From assembly GCA_963932465.1 (NCBI GenBank), contig OZ010798.1, forward strand, positions 19,638,981-19,702,980: DNA of 64,000 bases, written 5' to 3'. Position 1 is the first letter of the stretch. The number at the start of each line of letters is the position of its first letter. The notes below the pieces were generated by a model. It was not told where the DNA came from, made no database searches, and worked only from the letters and a program-made list of their open reading frames with translations. The translations under genes were made by a program, and so were the position numbers. This document shows positions 22,191 through 33,794 of the stretch, piece by piece. The stretch comes from Maratus speciosus. Lineage: Eukaryota; Arthropoda; Arachnida; Araneae; Salticidae.

Positions 22191-22840
22191 GTTCGCATGC
22201 ATTGAAAAATTACATAGATTTATTTATTTTTTGTCACTCAAAAGGCATGATAAAATAGTCATTTACTGCAAAAACAGCATTCGTCAATGACGATACCAAG
22301 ATACATTCCAATGGCAACAAAAAAACATTATTGAAAAGACGTTTGTGAATGATTATGTGCCTCAATATAATCTTTAGAAAGTAGACATTAACTATTTGTA
22401 CTTATTTTATCAAATATGTATAAAAAATATGATTAATACCATTTTTTGTATCATTACATTAGTAGGGCATTAAATTTCATTTCTAGAAAAAAACTACATT
22501 TCTTGAACGTTTTTTAAAATATTCAATTACAATTTTTTTTTTTTTAAGTAACTGATAACTGACTTACGAATGTAAAGATCCAAGAAATATAATGAGCACA
22601 AAAAAGTTATTAAAAAAAATTTGGCATTTGTGTGTAGAATAGTTTATTGATTCTTGAAAAGTTTTCAGTCTGTGACTAGCTTTAGAAAAACCGATTCAAA
22701 TAATATCACAACTACTGTTGCCAGGAGTAAAGCGTAAATCAGGACTCCAAATGCTCTGTACACCACTAATTTCTTACAGTTTATTTCACCATCTTTAATC
22801 GCAGATAATTCTGCAATTAGATAAGGCGGAGAAAATTACT
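22191..22840. other. No recognised feature
   Basis: AT-rich, with short homopolymer runs. No gene or paired termini seen. Confidence 0.4.
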
Positions 22841-23885
22841 TTAACCCTTTGTAACTCAACAACTCCGATTTGAAAAATTCTTACATAGATATTAAAATGC
22901 ATCATTTTAAGCATGGAAAAAAAAAAAAAAAAAAAAAAAATCCAGAACAGAAAAATAAAATTTTATTTGGAAAAATGGGTTTGTTGCATATCTGCAACAT
23001 CTTGCCAAGTGGCACAAAAACTGAACATATTTAAAATTTTAATTTTCCTGGAAAATTTTGAAACAATTGTTAGATTTGTTGTAGCTAAGTCCCACACCAC
23101 ATTTCGCACAAACAGTTTGAGTAAAGCCTTTACAATCGGGGTATTTACAACGTATTCTTTTTTCTGCCCAATATGGCCAGTGCCCAATTTCGTCTAGGTG
23201 CACTTGTTTTAGTGGAATATGTTGAGTAGGCGCTCTATGCCTTTTCTGTTTAATTCTTTTTTCTACGAGACCTTTCCCTCTTTTGCTAGCTTTGGACTTG
23301 GCATTAATTTTAAAGAGGGGGGGGGGGGGAGGAGGACATCCCTAACTTTCCCTATAGCAATTAAATAATGTAAAAAAGTTTCTCTTTTCAATAATTTTGC
23401 TCTTCTGAAAGAAATGCAACTTAAATAACCTTTAGAAGAAATTTTCGATGCTCTTTCGATCTTTTTTAAAAAATACCATTACAAGGGAAGACATGGTGCA
23501 TTGTTGCAGATCTGCATCAAACAAAAGTTTACGCTTATCTTATACAATTGGAAATTTCCTAGCTCAAAAATTGTCTTTAAATAAAGAATTTAAACTTACC
23601 TTTCTAAACAATACACTTGTAGACGTTTGCAGACTTTTTTAACTCCACTATTTCAAAGCTTAATTCAGCAAAAACCATGTGTAGCTGATCAAGCTATAAA
23701 TCAAACTTTAGTGAAAAAATAAATCCGTATCGCCATCTGTTGGGAATTTAATGAAATAATTATTTTAATAGTAGTGTAATAGAATAACAACAATCAACAA
23801 AATCGTCTTTTGAATTTTAATGTTTAAATAATTATGACATTTTGGGTATGTTGCAGATCTGCAACACGGTGATACAAAGGGTTAA
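22841..23885 (-). mobile_element. piggyBac relic
   Basis: TTAA at 22841-22844 and 23882-23885; inverted ends CCCTTTGTA, close to the classical piggyBac TTAACCC start. About 1.04 kb, internally deleted. Minus strand keeps the transposase C-terminus (23039-23305). A palindromic word TGTTGCAGATCTGCAACA occurs near-intact three times (about 22982, 23503 and 23850). Confidence 0.85.
23039..23305 (-). pseudogene. piggyBac transposase C-terminal cysteine-rich domain
   Basis: Reading minus from about 23305 to the TAA at 23041-23039 gives a basic linker, then RIRCKYPDCKGFTQTVCAKC, VGLSYN and NNCFKIF close to the stop. The C-x4-C ... C-x2-C ... C pattern with a terminal NCF..(F/Y) is the cross-brace zinc domain that ends piggyBac transposases and binds the subterminal repeats. 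The catalytic DDD domain has been deleted; upstream the frame runs into a G/C homopolymer and unrelated sequence. No start codon belongs to this fragment. The piggyBac TIRs around it support the call. Confidence 0.8.
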
Positions 23886-24205
23886 AATACTGGTGTGCAG
23901 AGGAATTGGGAGTCCTGATTAACGTGAACACTAATCACAACTGATATTATGCCACCGTGCCAATTTATGATGATATGAAAGAGGCAGATCAGGATTACAT
24001 ACAATCAAGATTTCGTAAAAAAAAAAAAAAAAAGATTATTCTTGACATGGCTTAACAGAAATTATAATATTCTACAAGTCAGTTCAAATATTCCTACTGG
24101 AGGAATAATTAATATAATAAAAGCCCAATTCTGTCTGAGCGAAATAACACTAGGTGGACCATTCCATCTAAATTATCCGAAAGTTATCGGCTAAGTAAAT
24201 TTTAC

Positions 24206-24442
24206 TGAAAAAGTAAGAATTTTTTTTTTCAGGGAAAAAAAAAAAAAAAAATCTTAAATGCTATATTTTCAGAAAGGATATTAAAAAATATAAATACAGT
24301 TAACTCCCTAAAATCCACAAATGTCTAAAATCTGCACATCATTGCAAATTTTACTGAAAAAGTAAGAATGTTTTTTTCAGGAAAAAAAAAAAAAAATCTT
24401 AAATGCTATATTTTCAGAAAGGATATTCAAAAATATAAATGG
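24206..24442. repeat. Direct duplication (~145-bp period) around a Tigger-type end
   Basis: TTTTACTGAAAAAGTAAGAA through GGATATT-AAAAATATAAA occurs at 24206-24296 and again at 24351-24441. Between the copies lies a single Tigger-type terminus, ACAGTTAACTCCCTAAAATC (24297), related to the one at 31737 but without a right partner. Confidence 0.7.
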
Positions 24443-24832
24443 GTCATTTTCAAAAAATTTGCCAAAACCCTGTCCCTGGACTTTGGTGCTTATTTTTTTT
24501 CTATTTGTTTATTTATTTAGACAAAAATACATTAATATCCTTATTTATGTACTGTTTGCTGTATAATGTGCTATTTTTTTTAAATGTCTGATGAATTTTA
24601 ATGCTAAAAAAATAAAAAATCTTGTCTGGAAAAGTGTTTTTTTGACTGTATCTAGTCTATTTGCTCAGCCAAAAACTCAATTTTTTAAAATTAAATCTTC
24701 ATTATTTATTTGAAAAAATGAATGCAACTTATTGTATGTGCAATAAACAAACCTATAATCACATTAAAAAAATGTTTTTTTAATTATCTGATGACAATGT
24801 GAAACAGTAAAGGTCTGTCCCCCAGAACTGCA

Positions 24833-25236
24833 TCATGAGTGTTACCTGTTTTAGTTTTGATTATTTACATATATGTAGAGCTACTCATCGGTACATATTT
24901 AGTGTGTTTTCCCTTGTTCAGACTTGTAGGATGTTACTTGTGTAATTTTGCGAAGATTTGAAAATTGATAAGAGAGATATTTTACAACAAAGCTTTAAGG
25001 AAGGTGTGTATTTTTATTCATCATCATGATTGTTACCTTACTTTAATAAAGTAATTAAGGCTAAAATTTTATTTTTTAAATTTTGAATTGATGATATAAA
25101 ATGGTTATTTATTTAGGCCTAAAAATTTTTGCTTTGTTTTAATTATTATTATAGAATAAAGACATTGAAGGATAATAATGTCATGAGTGTTACTTCATAA
25201 CACGTAACACTCATGAGCTGTTGGTAACACTCATGA
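24833..25236. mobile_element. Short element with TCATGAGTGTTAC inverted ends
   Basis: TCATGAGTGTTAC at 24833 and its complement ending 25236; two more copies of the same word lie just inside the right end (25181 in direct and 25204 in inverted orientation). About 404 bp, no coding sequence, no clear TSD. Confidence 0.5.
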
Positions 25237-25399
25237 CAAAATGAGTATTTAATGAATTTTTTAATGGAATTTAACATGAATGCACACAAAATAAACAGAG
25301 CATTTAAGATCTGCATAATCTTTATTATTTTAGCAGATTTTATACAAGGTTTAAAAAGAGGCAGGGTGCTGCTTGTTGAAAAAGGACACTTTTTTATAC

Positions 25400-25792
25400 T
25401 TAAGGGTGTATTCCGATCCAAACTGCTTATTTTCTGATTCATTTTGAAATTCATTTTTGCTCTCAAACGCATCAAACTTGGAAATTCTCTTATTTAGAAA
25501 CTATATAATGTGTGGTGCTTCTTAATTTTTTGATAAATGCAGAAAATACTGTAAAAAACGCTGTCAAAGTTGGCATTTTGAACCAAATTTTCCGAAGCGA
25601 GCGATCTGGGAATGAAAAAAATGGTCATACTGAGAAAATAATTGTTTAAAAATCAAATTCTAATGAATTGAGCTAAAAATGAAATCACACTGGCAAGTTT
25701 CGTGTTTTTACTTTTAAAAATGAGTCTGAAAATGTCTCAGAAAATTTCGAGCTGTTGAGGGTGGAAAAATATTTTTTCGAATACACCCTTAA
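25400..25792. mobile_element. TTAA-flanked MITE, family T, copy 3
   Basis: TTAA at 25400-25403 and 25789-25792, ends GGGTGTATTC and GAATACACCC. Interior shares the AGAAACTATATAATG and GTCAAAGTTGGCATTTTG landmarks with the other copies. 385 bp. Confidence 0.8.
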
Positions 25793-25799
25793 GGGAACA

Positions 25800-25990
25800 T
25801 TTTTATCCTTATGGGTACTTTTAGGTAGATTTCGTATGAAATACTACCTATTGGGAACATTCCTATGTTGGAATTTCTGAAAAATTTTTGCAGATCTACA
25901 CCGATCAAGACCCCTAGAACCCAAAACCACCCTCTGTAAAAAACTTTATCTATCTATCTATCTATCTATATATATATATATATAAATAAA
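25800..25990. repeat. Dispersed repeat, copy 2, with (TATC)n(TA)n microsatellite
   Basis: Inverted counterpart of 480-655. It ends in a TATC and TA microsatellite at about 25947-25985. Confidence 0.6.
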
Positions 25991-26174
25991 ATTGAAATCA
26001 CAAATATATGAATTATATATATATATCACTTTCTTCTGGACACGATAACTTCCACAATTCTGCACAAATCTCTTCCAAACTGATACATAAAATCAAGGGA
26101 CATAAAACCTCAGTCAAGTTCGTTAATGGGCAAAATCCGACCAAGAGGATGGAAATAGGGAGGGGTTTTGTGAA

Positions 26175-26648
26175 AACCGAAAAAAACCCATAACTTCTTA
26201 TTTTTTGTACATATCAAATCATTTTAAAGTTTTTATTACTTCTAAAAATTGGGCCAAAAATTTATGTATCACAGATTTTTGATAAAATTAAAAATGGGCT
26301 CAAGGGGTGCAAAAAATAGGGTTTTTGGGAGAAAAAAATTCCTAACTTCATCAATTCTCAAGATATCAAATCCAATTAATTTTATTATACATCTCCTTAA
26401 TATTATCTACAACTTTTATATTCACAAGTTTTTGATAGGACCAATTCGTACCGCAAAAAAAAATTAAAAACAAAAAAGGGGGGTTGAAGAAGAAAAATTT
26501 TCATAACTCCGTCAATTCACAAGATATAAAATCTCCGTGAATGTATCATATATCTTCTTAATATTGTCTTCAAAATTTATATAAACAAGTTTTTTGATAG
26601 GACCCATTCTTACAGCAAAAACAAATTAAAACTACATAGCAGCTGAAG
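26175..26648. repeat. ~165-bp tandem repeat, three diverged units
   Basis: Each unit has a TAACTTC-x-TCAATT-type start, AAGATATCAAATC, a TCTTAATATTGTC-like block and TTTTTGATAGGACC near the end (starts near 26180, 26335, 26495). Short frames here (26008-26193, 26249-26467) are by-products. Confidence 0.65.
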
Positions 26649-26663
26649 AAAAAAATCATCTTA

Positions 26664-27086
26664 TTAAGGGTGTATCCAAATCCAAACTGCTTATTTTCTT
26701 ACTCATTTTTAAATTCATTTTTGCTCTCAAACGCATCCAATTGGTAGATTCTCTTATTTAGAAACTATATAATGTACAGTAATGATCGATCTTTTGATAG
26801 AGACAGAATATATTTCAAAAAATGATGTCAAAGTGGGCATTTTGAACAGAATTTCCCGAAGCCATTGTGTTAGAAACGAAAAATATTGCCCTACTGAGAA
26901 AATAATTGTTTATTAATCAAGTTTCAATTAATTGAAAGAAAAATAAAAACACAGGTCGCTTATAAATCTTTTCAAAAATCCCGTCAGCAAGTTTCATATT
27001 TTTTCTATTAAAAATGAATCCGAAAATGTGCCAGAAAATTTCGAGTTGTTGAGCATGGAAAAGTATTTTTTTTAATACCGCCTTAA
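26664..27086. mobile_element. TTAA-flanked MITE, family T, copy 4
   Basis: TTAA at 26664-26667 and 27083-27086; left end GGGTGTATCC, right end decayed (TACCGCC). Interior closely matches copy 3 (TTATTTAGAAACTATATAATG and GTCAAAGTGGGCATTTTGAA blocks). 415 bp. Confidence 0.75.
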
Positions 27087-28439
27087 CATGATTCTGACAA
27101 AACCAGCTATTTCATGTTCGAACCTGTGAAGGGGATGGGATGAAAAGAATAGATAGTGGGTGGATGACGTTGACACATTTAGAACTTTTTTTTGTTTCTC
27201 ACAATACTAGTGAGAAAACTTTCCAGGAACTTAACTTCGTACATAATGCTTTGCTTAAGTATAAAAGTAAATCAGCACATCAGATGATGATTAAGAGCAA
27301 GAATCTGAGAAAGTGTCACACCTAGCATTATGGGGTGATTCATGCCATCTCGGATTTTCTCCAAAAAATTACCAGTTATTACTTATCTTGTTAAAAGGCC
27401 AAATCCAGAAGTTTTTTTCTCCAAAGTTGAGTTGTTCATTTTTTTATGGGCCCCCAAAGGTCACCGTGCAGTGCGAAAAATTGAGCGTTTTTTTTAGACA
27501 TTAAAATTGCTATGACACACAATTCTTTGCGCAAACAACTTGCCACAAAATTCTTTTTATATATGGAATGTAGGAGGGTTCAACTTTATATAATGGATGA
27601 GAAGTCTGTGGCAACTTGTTGCCACAAGGTCACTGAAGGTCACAAACTTATGCATTTTCGCTGTTTTTTAGCATTTTTAAGGCCCAATAACAGCTTGCGC
27701 GTTGAAGTTGCCATGGCAAAAGAAGTGTCATTTGAAAGACATGTATTAGCACTTTTTTAAAATGTACATATAATTGAGGCAAGTTGGATGCGCTTTTAGT
27801 AACAGAGCGCCAAAATGTGAAAAATGTCATATTTGACCGATATTCAAACTGTCATAATTTCCTGCGGCAATGACATTTTGAAATAATTCTTTTGCCATTC
27901 TTTTATTCTATTATTGCTCTTTATGAAAAAATAAACTCCATTGAGGCATGTACCTTTAAGAAAAAAAAATGATTTTTTTAAACATACTCTATTCCGGTAG
28001 TCAGGACTTTTTTGCTTTTCAGAACAACTCGTCTGAATAACATTTTTTTTTTTAATATTTACTTAGCTGTATGAATTGATATATTTTATATATTGTTGCG
28101 TTTATGTTTATTGAGGACAATTATTTAGTTTTAAAATTCAAAAAATCACCGACATGTTCTCTATTTGGTATATACCTGTGAAATGCATATATGATTTTTC
28201 CATTACTGTTTAAAAATTTACTATAATTTTTCACATTTAATAGACTAAAAGCAAAAGGTTTACAAAGTTTTATACTTTTATACATATTTTGTTTAATTTT
28301 TACATATTTTGGAATATTTTGTTTAATTTTTAACATTTGTTAAAAAAACACCTGAAACTTGTACAAAATTATAACTGAATAAAATGCACATATATAAAGA
28401 TATTAGTCTTTTTTTTTTTATATATATAAGGTACATTTT

Positions 28440-29110
28440 AAAATCATTATTGATGAAGTATTTTCAATTTAAAATCATTAATTTCAGAACATAAAATTAT
28501 TCAAAGCAAAATATTCCAACCTTCCCCTTGTTTGTATTACTATTACTACATAGTGAAAAATGCCGAACTTCAAAACAATATTTCTGTGGAATATGAATGA
28601 ATTTATAATGCTCCTTCATTTAAAAAAAGGCTGTATCTGATGATAAGATTAATTTTTGTAAAGTATTTTTTAAAAAATCATTGATAAAATATTTTAAGTT
28701 TATAATCACATTATTTCAGCAACACAAAATTCTGAAAAATAAAATATCTCAACTCTTCTTTTTTTTGTATTACTAGTACTACTTGGTAAAATATTCTAGA
28801 ACTGTGAGAACAATATTTCTGTGCAATCAGAATTCTTTATGTTCATCCATTAAAAAATAAAATTATTTTCTTTTTTGTTTATAAAGGGTATTTTTTTTAA
28901 AAAGTATTACTGATAAAATATTTTACATTTGCAACAATAATTTTAGTAAAATAAAATTGCACAGAGAAAAAAAAAACCCAACTCAGCTCTTCCCTTGTTT
29001 GCCTTACTGTTATCACATGGTTGGCTATTCTGGAATATCAGAACAATATTTCTGTTGAATAAGAATTACCTTTGTTCATCCATTTAAAAAATAAAGTTGT
29101 GAATTTTTAA
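28440..29110. repeat. Three ~230-bp tandem repeats inside the TTAA element
   Basis: Units start near 28441, 28675 and 28899. Each has ATTGATAAAATATTTT, ACAATATTTCTGTGGAAT-type and TTCATCCATTTAAAAAA landmarks. They lie between the left arm and the ORF start, so they may be leader or promoter sequence of the element. Confidence 0.75.
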
Positions 29111-29170
29111 TTTGGATATTTTCATACTTATGTTTATATATTCTTAGTTAAAAAAACTGTTTTACAAAAC

Positions 29171-30730
29171 ATGGAAGAACTTAATTCGGATCCTTATACA
29201 GATTGTTTTTTTTATAATGAGCTATTGAACTGTGGAAGACACGGCAAAAGTCGTAAGGATGAGTTGTTTTCAGAACAGGACTTGGCAGCAGATGTGAAGA
29301 AATTATCTAGAAAGAATAAATGTTAAAGCACCTGATAGAAGTGTGTCTGAAAAAGAACTAATATCTAGCAGAAGTGGTAAAGTTTTACCTGAAGGATTTA
29401 AACTTTGTGCAAAGCATCGTTTTGGTTTTGGTACTTATTGGAATGTTCCAGCTGTATGTTTACTTCCTTATCACAAAGAAAACAGGAAAAGAAAAGAAAA
29501 AGGTGTTAGGTTTGCAAGTTGGGCAACATATGAATTAATATGTAAATATAATTCTTCTGTAAACTTTCCAATTGGAGGAACTGTTTGTCCAAAGCAGAGA
29601 GATTATCTTCTTTCAAAAGATCTACATCAAATGAACGATGAAGTTGAGATAGCCGACATCACTTCCAGCGATCCAACATTTGAAGTTCGTAATTCTCTGT
29701 TAGTGGAAACTGATAAGACCGAGACAAATTCCTTTATAAAATCATTAACAGAAGGTGTAAGCCCTGTTAAATTTCAGTTGAAATCTTCTGTTTCAAAACT
29801 TTCTGCAAGTACCATTCGCTATATGAAACGAAAATACTCTGAAGTTACCAATAATTTTAAAGCAACGTTAACCAAGAAACTGGCCCCAGAGCAAGAACAT
29901 GAATTTCGAAAGGTTGTTTCAGACAGTAGCAGCTGCAGCGAGATGGAAGCTGAAGATGAATGTCTAAAAGAAATAGTAGCAGCCTTTAAAAGCACTCCAT
30001 CTCAAAAGATGAAGATAGCTTTATTGGATCCTCAAAAATACACAAAATCAGAAGTTATAGAGAAATTCCAATGCTCACAGAGAATGGTAAGGAGAGCAAG
30101 AGAATTGAGAGCACAATTTGGGGCTGGCAATATGCCTCTTGTTAAAGGTCAAAATTAGACTGGTCACCGGCCACAGGGCCAGTAAATGAGAAAAAGTGGC
30201 CAGTCAAAAATTGTCTATCAGCGGCCACCTTCCGGCCACTTTTTTACAAGGAGAGAATAAAATTTTCTTGCATTTCATCAAGGATTCTGCTTTTTTTTGG
30301 TTCCAATATATTTACATTAACATATTTATTTGGGCTATTCAGTTTTAGATGAATACTTATAGAAATTTTACTGTTTAGTATTTTTAAATAAAAAAGTGGC
30401 CACTTAAAAAACTAGTTCTACCGGCCAGTGGCCGCTAATGAAATTTCCCAGTTTTGACCTATACCTCTTGTACACAAAATTAGTAGAAACTGTCTCGACA
30501 TGAGTAAGGTTGATCATTTTTTAGATTTTTTGTTTACAACAGATTCTCTACATGATGTTGCTTATGGAACAACTTTAAAATATGATTGTGGATTAAAACA
30601 TGTTACCCCACATGCGATACCATCTTCTTTGGTCCTATACAATTGTCTGGGGCTGATCCTTTTACAGTTCCATGCTTAAAAGATATTCAAGAGTCTTACA
30701 AGGAACAATTATATGTTTGTGGGTTTTTTT
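29171..30730 (+). pseudogene. Unrecognised transposon ORF, frameshifted and interrupted
   Basis: ATG at 29171 opens MEELNSDPYTDCFFYNELLN; that frame stops at 29326, but the protein continues one frame over from about 29318 as an open frame to 30147. Seen features: a Lys/Ser-rich region, GVRFASWATYELICKYN and VNFPIGGTVCPKQRDYL (about 75-105 residues into the second segment), and a C-terminal basic helix region QRMVRRARELRAQFGAGN. There the coding sequence is split by the repeat at 30146-30460; beyond it the reading resumes (SRNCLDMSKVDHFLDFLF, then DVAYGTTLKYDCGLKHVTPH) with another frameshift near 30630 until a poly-T tract at 30724. I do not recognise the family. A DNA-binding or accessory protein, or the N-terminal part of a transposase, is inference from its position between TIRs. 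Confidence 0.6.
30146..30460. mobile_element. Insertion with AGGTCAAAA inverted ends
   Basis: AGGTCAAAA at 30146 and TTTTGACCT ending 30460. The flanks ATGCCTCTTGT and ATACCTCTTGT form an 11-bp direct repeat with one mismatch, and removing the insert restores the interrupted reading frame. The ends are filled with GGCCACTGGCC-like words (GGCCAGT, CCGGCCAC). About 315 bp. Confidence 0.7.
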
Positions 30731-31767
30731 TTTTTTTTCGTTTTTTTTTTTTTTAATTATTGATAGTGTTAGCGTTAGCTGAATATACTTGTATTATCAA
30801 TATAGATTATAAATGCCAAGAATTTTGATTGTCAAATTAAATAACATCTATCATATATGTGTCACAATATATTAAAATATATCCATTCATACAGCCAAGT
30901 AAATATATAAAAAAAATGTTATTCAGACGAGTTGTTCTGAAAAGCAAAAAAGTCCTGACTACCGGAATAGAGTATGTTTAAAAAAATCATTTTTTTTTCT
31001 TAAAGGTACATGCCTCAATGGAGTTTATTTTTTCATAAAGAGCAATAATAGAATAAAAGAATGGCAAAAGAATTATTTCAAAATGTCATTGCCGCAGGAA
31101 ATTATGACAGTTTGAATATCGGTCAAATATGACATTTTTCACATTTTGGCGCTCTGTTACTAAAAGCGCATCAAACTTGCCTCAATTATATGTACATTTT
31201 AAAAAAGTGCTAATACATGTCTTTCAAATGACACTTCTTTTGCCATGGCAACTTCAACGCGCAAGCTGTTATTGGGCCTTAAAAATGCTAAAAAACAGCA
31301 AAAATGCATAAGTTTGTGACCTTCAGTGACCTTGCGGCAACAAGTTGCCACAGACTTCTCATCTATTATATAAAGTTGAACCCTCCTACATCCCATACAT
31401 AACAAGAATTTTGTGGCAAGTTGTTTGCGCAAAGAATTGTGGGTCATAGCAATTTTAATGTCTTTAAAAAACGCTCAATTTTTTGTACTGCACGGTGACC
31501 TTTGGGGGCCCATAAAAAATGAACAACTCAACTTTGGAAAAAAAAATTCTAGATTTTGTCTTTTAACAAGGTAAGTAACAACTGGTAATTTTTTGGAGAA
31601 AATCTGAGATGTCATGAATCACAGGTGTGACACTCTCTCAGATTCTTGCTCTTAAAGATTAGTTTAACTAAAATCTGTTTGTACATTCAGTTCAATAATG
31701 TAATAAAAAAAAGTGCAATTTATGCTGAAACTGATACGGTAGACTCCCTCAAATCTGCAACCCTAAA

Positions 31768-31998
31768 TGTGTTTATGACGGCCAATTATCAGCACGAGGG
31801 ATATAGGCCCTAAGGGGGGGGGGGGGGGGAGGGTGCCCTCCGTGGGGTCTTTCTATGGAAACCCAACCCGTATTTATGCTTGGAAAACCAAGGTCTGAAG
31901 AAAACTCCGAACGATTAGGTCGATGGGCGCAATTGGAATCGACCAGCACCTCTGGTCTATAAGCTTCGTGAGCAGAACCTCTCGGCCATTGGTGGGGC
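31768..31998 (-). mobile_element. tRNA-derived SINE
   Basis: Flanked by a perfect 13-bp direct repeat CTGCAACCCTAAA (31755-31767 and 31999-32011). Read on minus it begins GCCCCACCAATGGCCGAGAG; TGGCCGAGAGG is an RNA polymerase III A box of tRNA-Leu/Ser type and GGTCGATTCC about 45 nt later is a B box lacking one T. 231 bp, with a G/C homopolymer and no poly(A) at the 3-prime end. It is interrupted by no stop-like T run. Not a functional tRNA: no cloverleaf closes. Confidence 0.7.
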
Positions 31999-32466
31999 CT
32001 GCAACCCTAAAATCCACACATCATCACAGATGTAAACAATGAAATTTTCAGTTCAGATGTAAGAACAAAATTGCAGAATTTTTTAGTTTTAAATCATTTT
32101 GTATGCATTGTACCATAATTTCCGGTGTATAATCTGCGGATCAAACAATTCTGTTTGTACCCAGAAATTTTATTCAGTAATTGAAGCTAAATATTTACTG
32201 CGATCTAAAACGTTACATTTTATTTTAATAAATTTCTGGGTCAAAAAATGATTGTTTGTTCTGCAGATTATATGTCGGAAATTATGGTAATTGTAATATG
32301 TAATTCTCAATAGTAGGACTGAACTCATGTTTTTTCATGAAGGAAATATAAATTTATTGCTGAAAAAAATCAAGCTATTGCTGATATCACTGGTAATCAC
32401 AATCTCTTTCTCAAATATATTTTATGCATTAATCAAGCTTTTTTGGTTATTAAGACTGGCTTAACC

Positions 32467-33211
32467 CAGAGTTCATTCTAGGCATTTTTCGCGGGGCGGG
32501 CCGCCCTGCCTGCCCTTCTTTACAAAATTTGACGCCCCGATGCCCCCACTGTCCGAAATCCCTGCCCCGCGAGCCCTATCACTCGGAAAATTGGCCAAAG
32601 GAAAAATAGCGCTCTAAGTTAATTTCATCACTTATTTCAAGCAAACTCTAAACTATTTCTAAACATTACATAACGTCCTAGCCGCATTTTGCTCCTAATC
32701 TGTTCCTTTTTACTCCCCCCCAACATCCTCATACAGACATCAATTATTTTCAGTAAAATTCCAGCACCAACGCAGTCATAAATTTCTCTCTCTCTTTCTA
32801 TCTCTATACCCCGTTTCTCGGCTACCGTGAAAATTCAGCTGAAATAAGAAAAAAAAAAAAAAAAAGCCGGAAAGGTCCTTTGACGAAATTGGCATTTTTT
32901 CACAATTCTCTGATGAAATTGGTTGTTTTCGGCGAACTATTTCTCAAAATTTGCGATATAGTTTGTCCAAATTTTCAGATTTATGACCGTTTTTTTTTTA
33001 AAAACTTTTGGAAAAGAATCACCCCTGCACTGCAAAGTCTCATGAATGGGGTAAAGGGGTAGTAGCAAAGACTTTTTAGGGGGGTGGGGTCAAGGAGGGA
33101 AGAGTTAGTTGATTATTTATCATTACATTAATGTGCACTTTTTTTTTTCTCTAAAGTGCCCTTTTATGGCAAAGTGCACCCTGCCTGCCCTTGATCCTAG
33201 AATGAACTCTG
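32467..33211. mobile_element. hAT-like element with decayed minisatellite
   Basis: Ends CAGAGTTCATTCTAGG and complement; 7-bp direct repeat CTTAACC on both sides (32460-32466, 33212-33218). Subterminal CCCTGCCTGCCCTT-type stretches are repeated in inverse. A decayed form of the GACGAAATT minisatellite is at 32873-32965. 745 bp, no transposase. The TSD is one short of the usual 8 bp, so hAT is probable but not certain. Confidence 0.65.
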
Positions 33212-33510
33212 CTTAACCTAAAATAAAACTTCCTTACTTTATGATTTTTATGCAAATTAATAGGGTACCTTAAGAGGAAAGTTTCATTGACTAATTCAAG
33301 AAAAATGTACCATCCTTATTATACTTATTTAATCATATATTATTAATTATTTACTTGGCCTTTACTTTAAATAATTGAATCATTTTTAAAATTATCTTAC
33401 TTTTTGTTATTTTAGTGTATTACTTCATTTAATTATTTTAATATTTCACTATATTGCATTCATTATAATTTCGATTGCATTATTACATTCAAATTACTGT
33501 TTAAAAAATG

Positions 33511-33794
33511 GGTACTTGTTAGTTATCCCGTCGACCAAATTCGCCAACTTATATAAATCACCAAACCACTCGCCAAATTATACAAATTGACATAATTTTT
33601 ATTTTAAATAACGAAAGAACAAATAAATTAGTATAACATTAATAAAAATACAAATAAAACGTCGAAATAAAAATAACTTGATGACGTAAACACGTGTTGT
33701 CAAGCAAATGTGGCATTTATGATCAACCATTATTGGCATTAAATCTTACAATTTGGCGACAGTAATTTGGTCGACGGGATAACTAACAAGTACC
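33511..33794. mobile_element. 284-bp MITE with 31-bp perfect inverted ends
   Basis: GGTACTTGTTAGTTATCCCG begins the left end and its complement closes the right; the pairing extends to 31 bp. 8-bp duplication AAAAAATG at 33503-33510 and 33795-33802. hAT-type by TSD length. The near-perfect ends suggest a young insertion. Confidence 0.85.

Larger units (their letters stand above)
27291..31655. mobile_element. TTAA-flanked transposon with ~800-bp inverted arms, superfamily unassigned
   Basis: TTAA at 27291-27294 and 31652-31655 flank ends GAGCAAGAATCTGAGA in inverted orientation. The left arm (27295 to about 28097) and right arm (about 30858-31651) are complementary over nearly their whole length with scattered mismatches. 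The centre holds three ~230-bp tandem repeats (28440-29110) and a broken ORF (29171-30730). TTAA duplication fits piggyBac, Kolobok or Sola3, but I see no known transposase motif and the arms are unusually long. About 4.36 kb including one later insertion at 30146-30460. Confidence 0.8.

Noticed and set aside
27512..27760. 82-codon frame on plus, mirrored at 31199-31447 on minus
   Set aside because: Both lie in the complementary arms of the TTAA element; they are the same non-coding arm sequence read twice.
31129..31311. 60-codon frame mirrored at 27648-27830
   Set aside because: Same reason: an arm-derived artefact, with no ORF conserved beyond the arm.
31900..31998. Possible tRNA-Leu gene on minus (A and B boxes)
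   Set aside because: B box lacks a base, no acceptor stem or anticodon arm closes, and a 13-bp TSD shows it is the head of a SINE.
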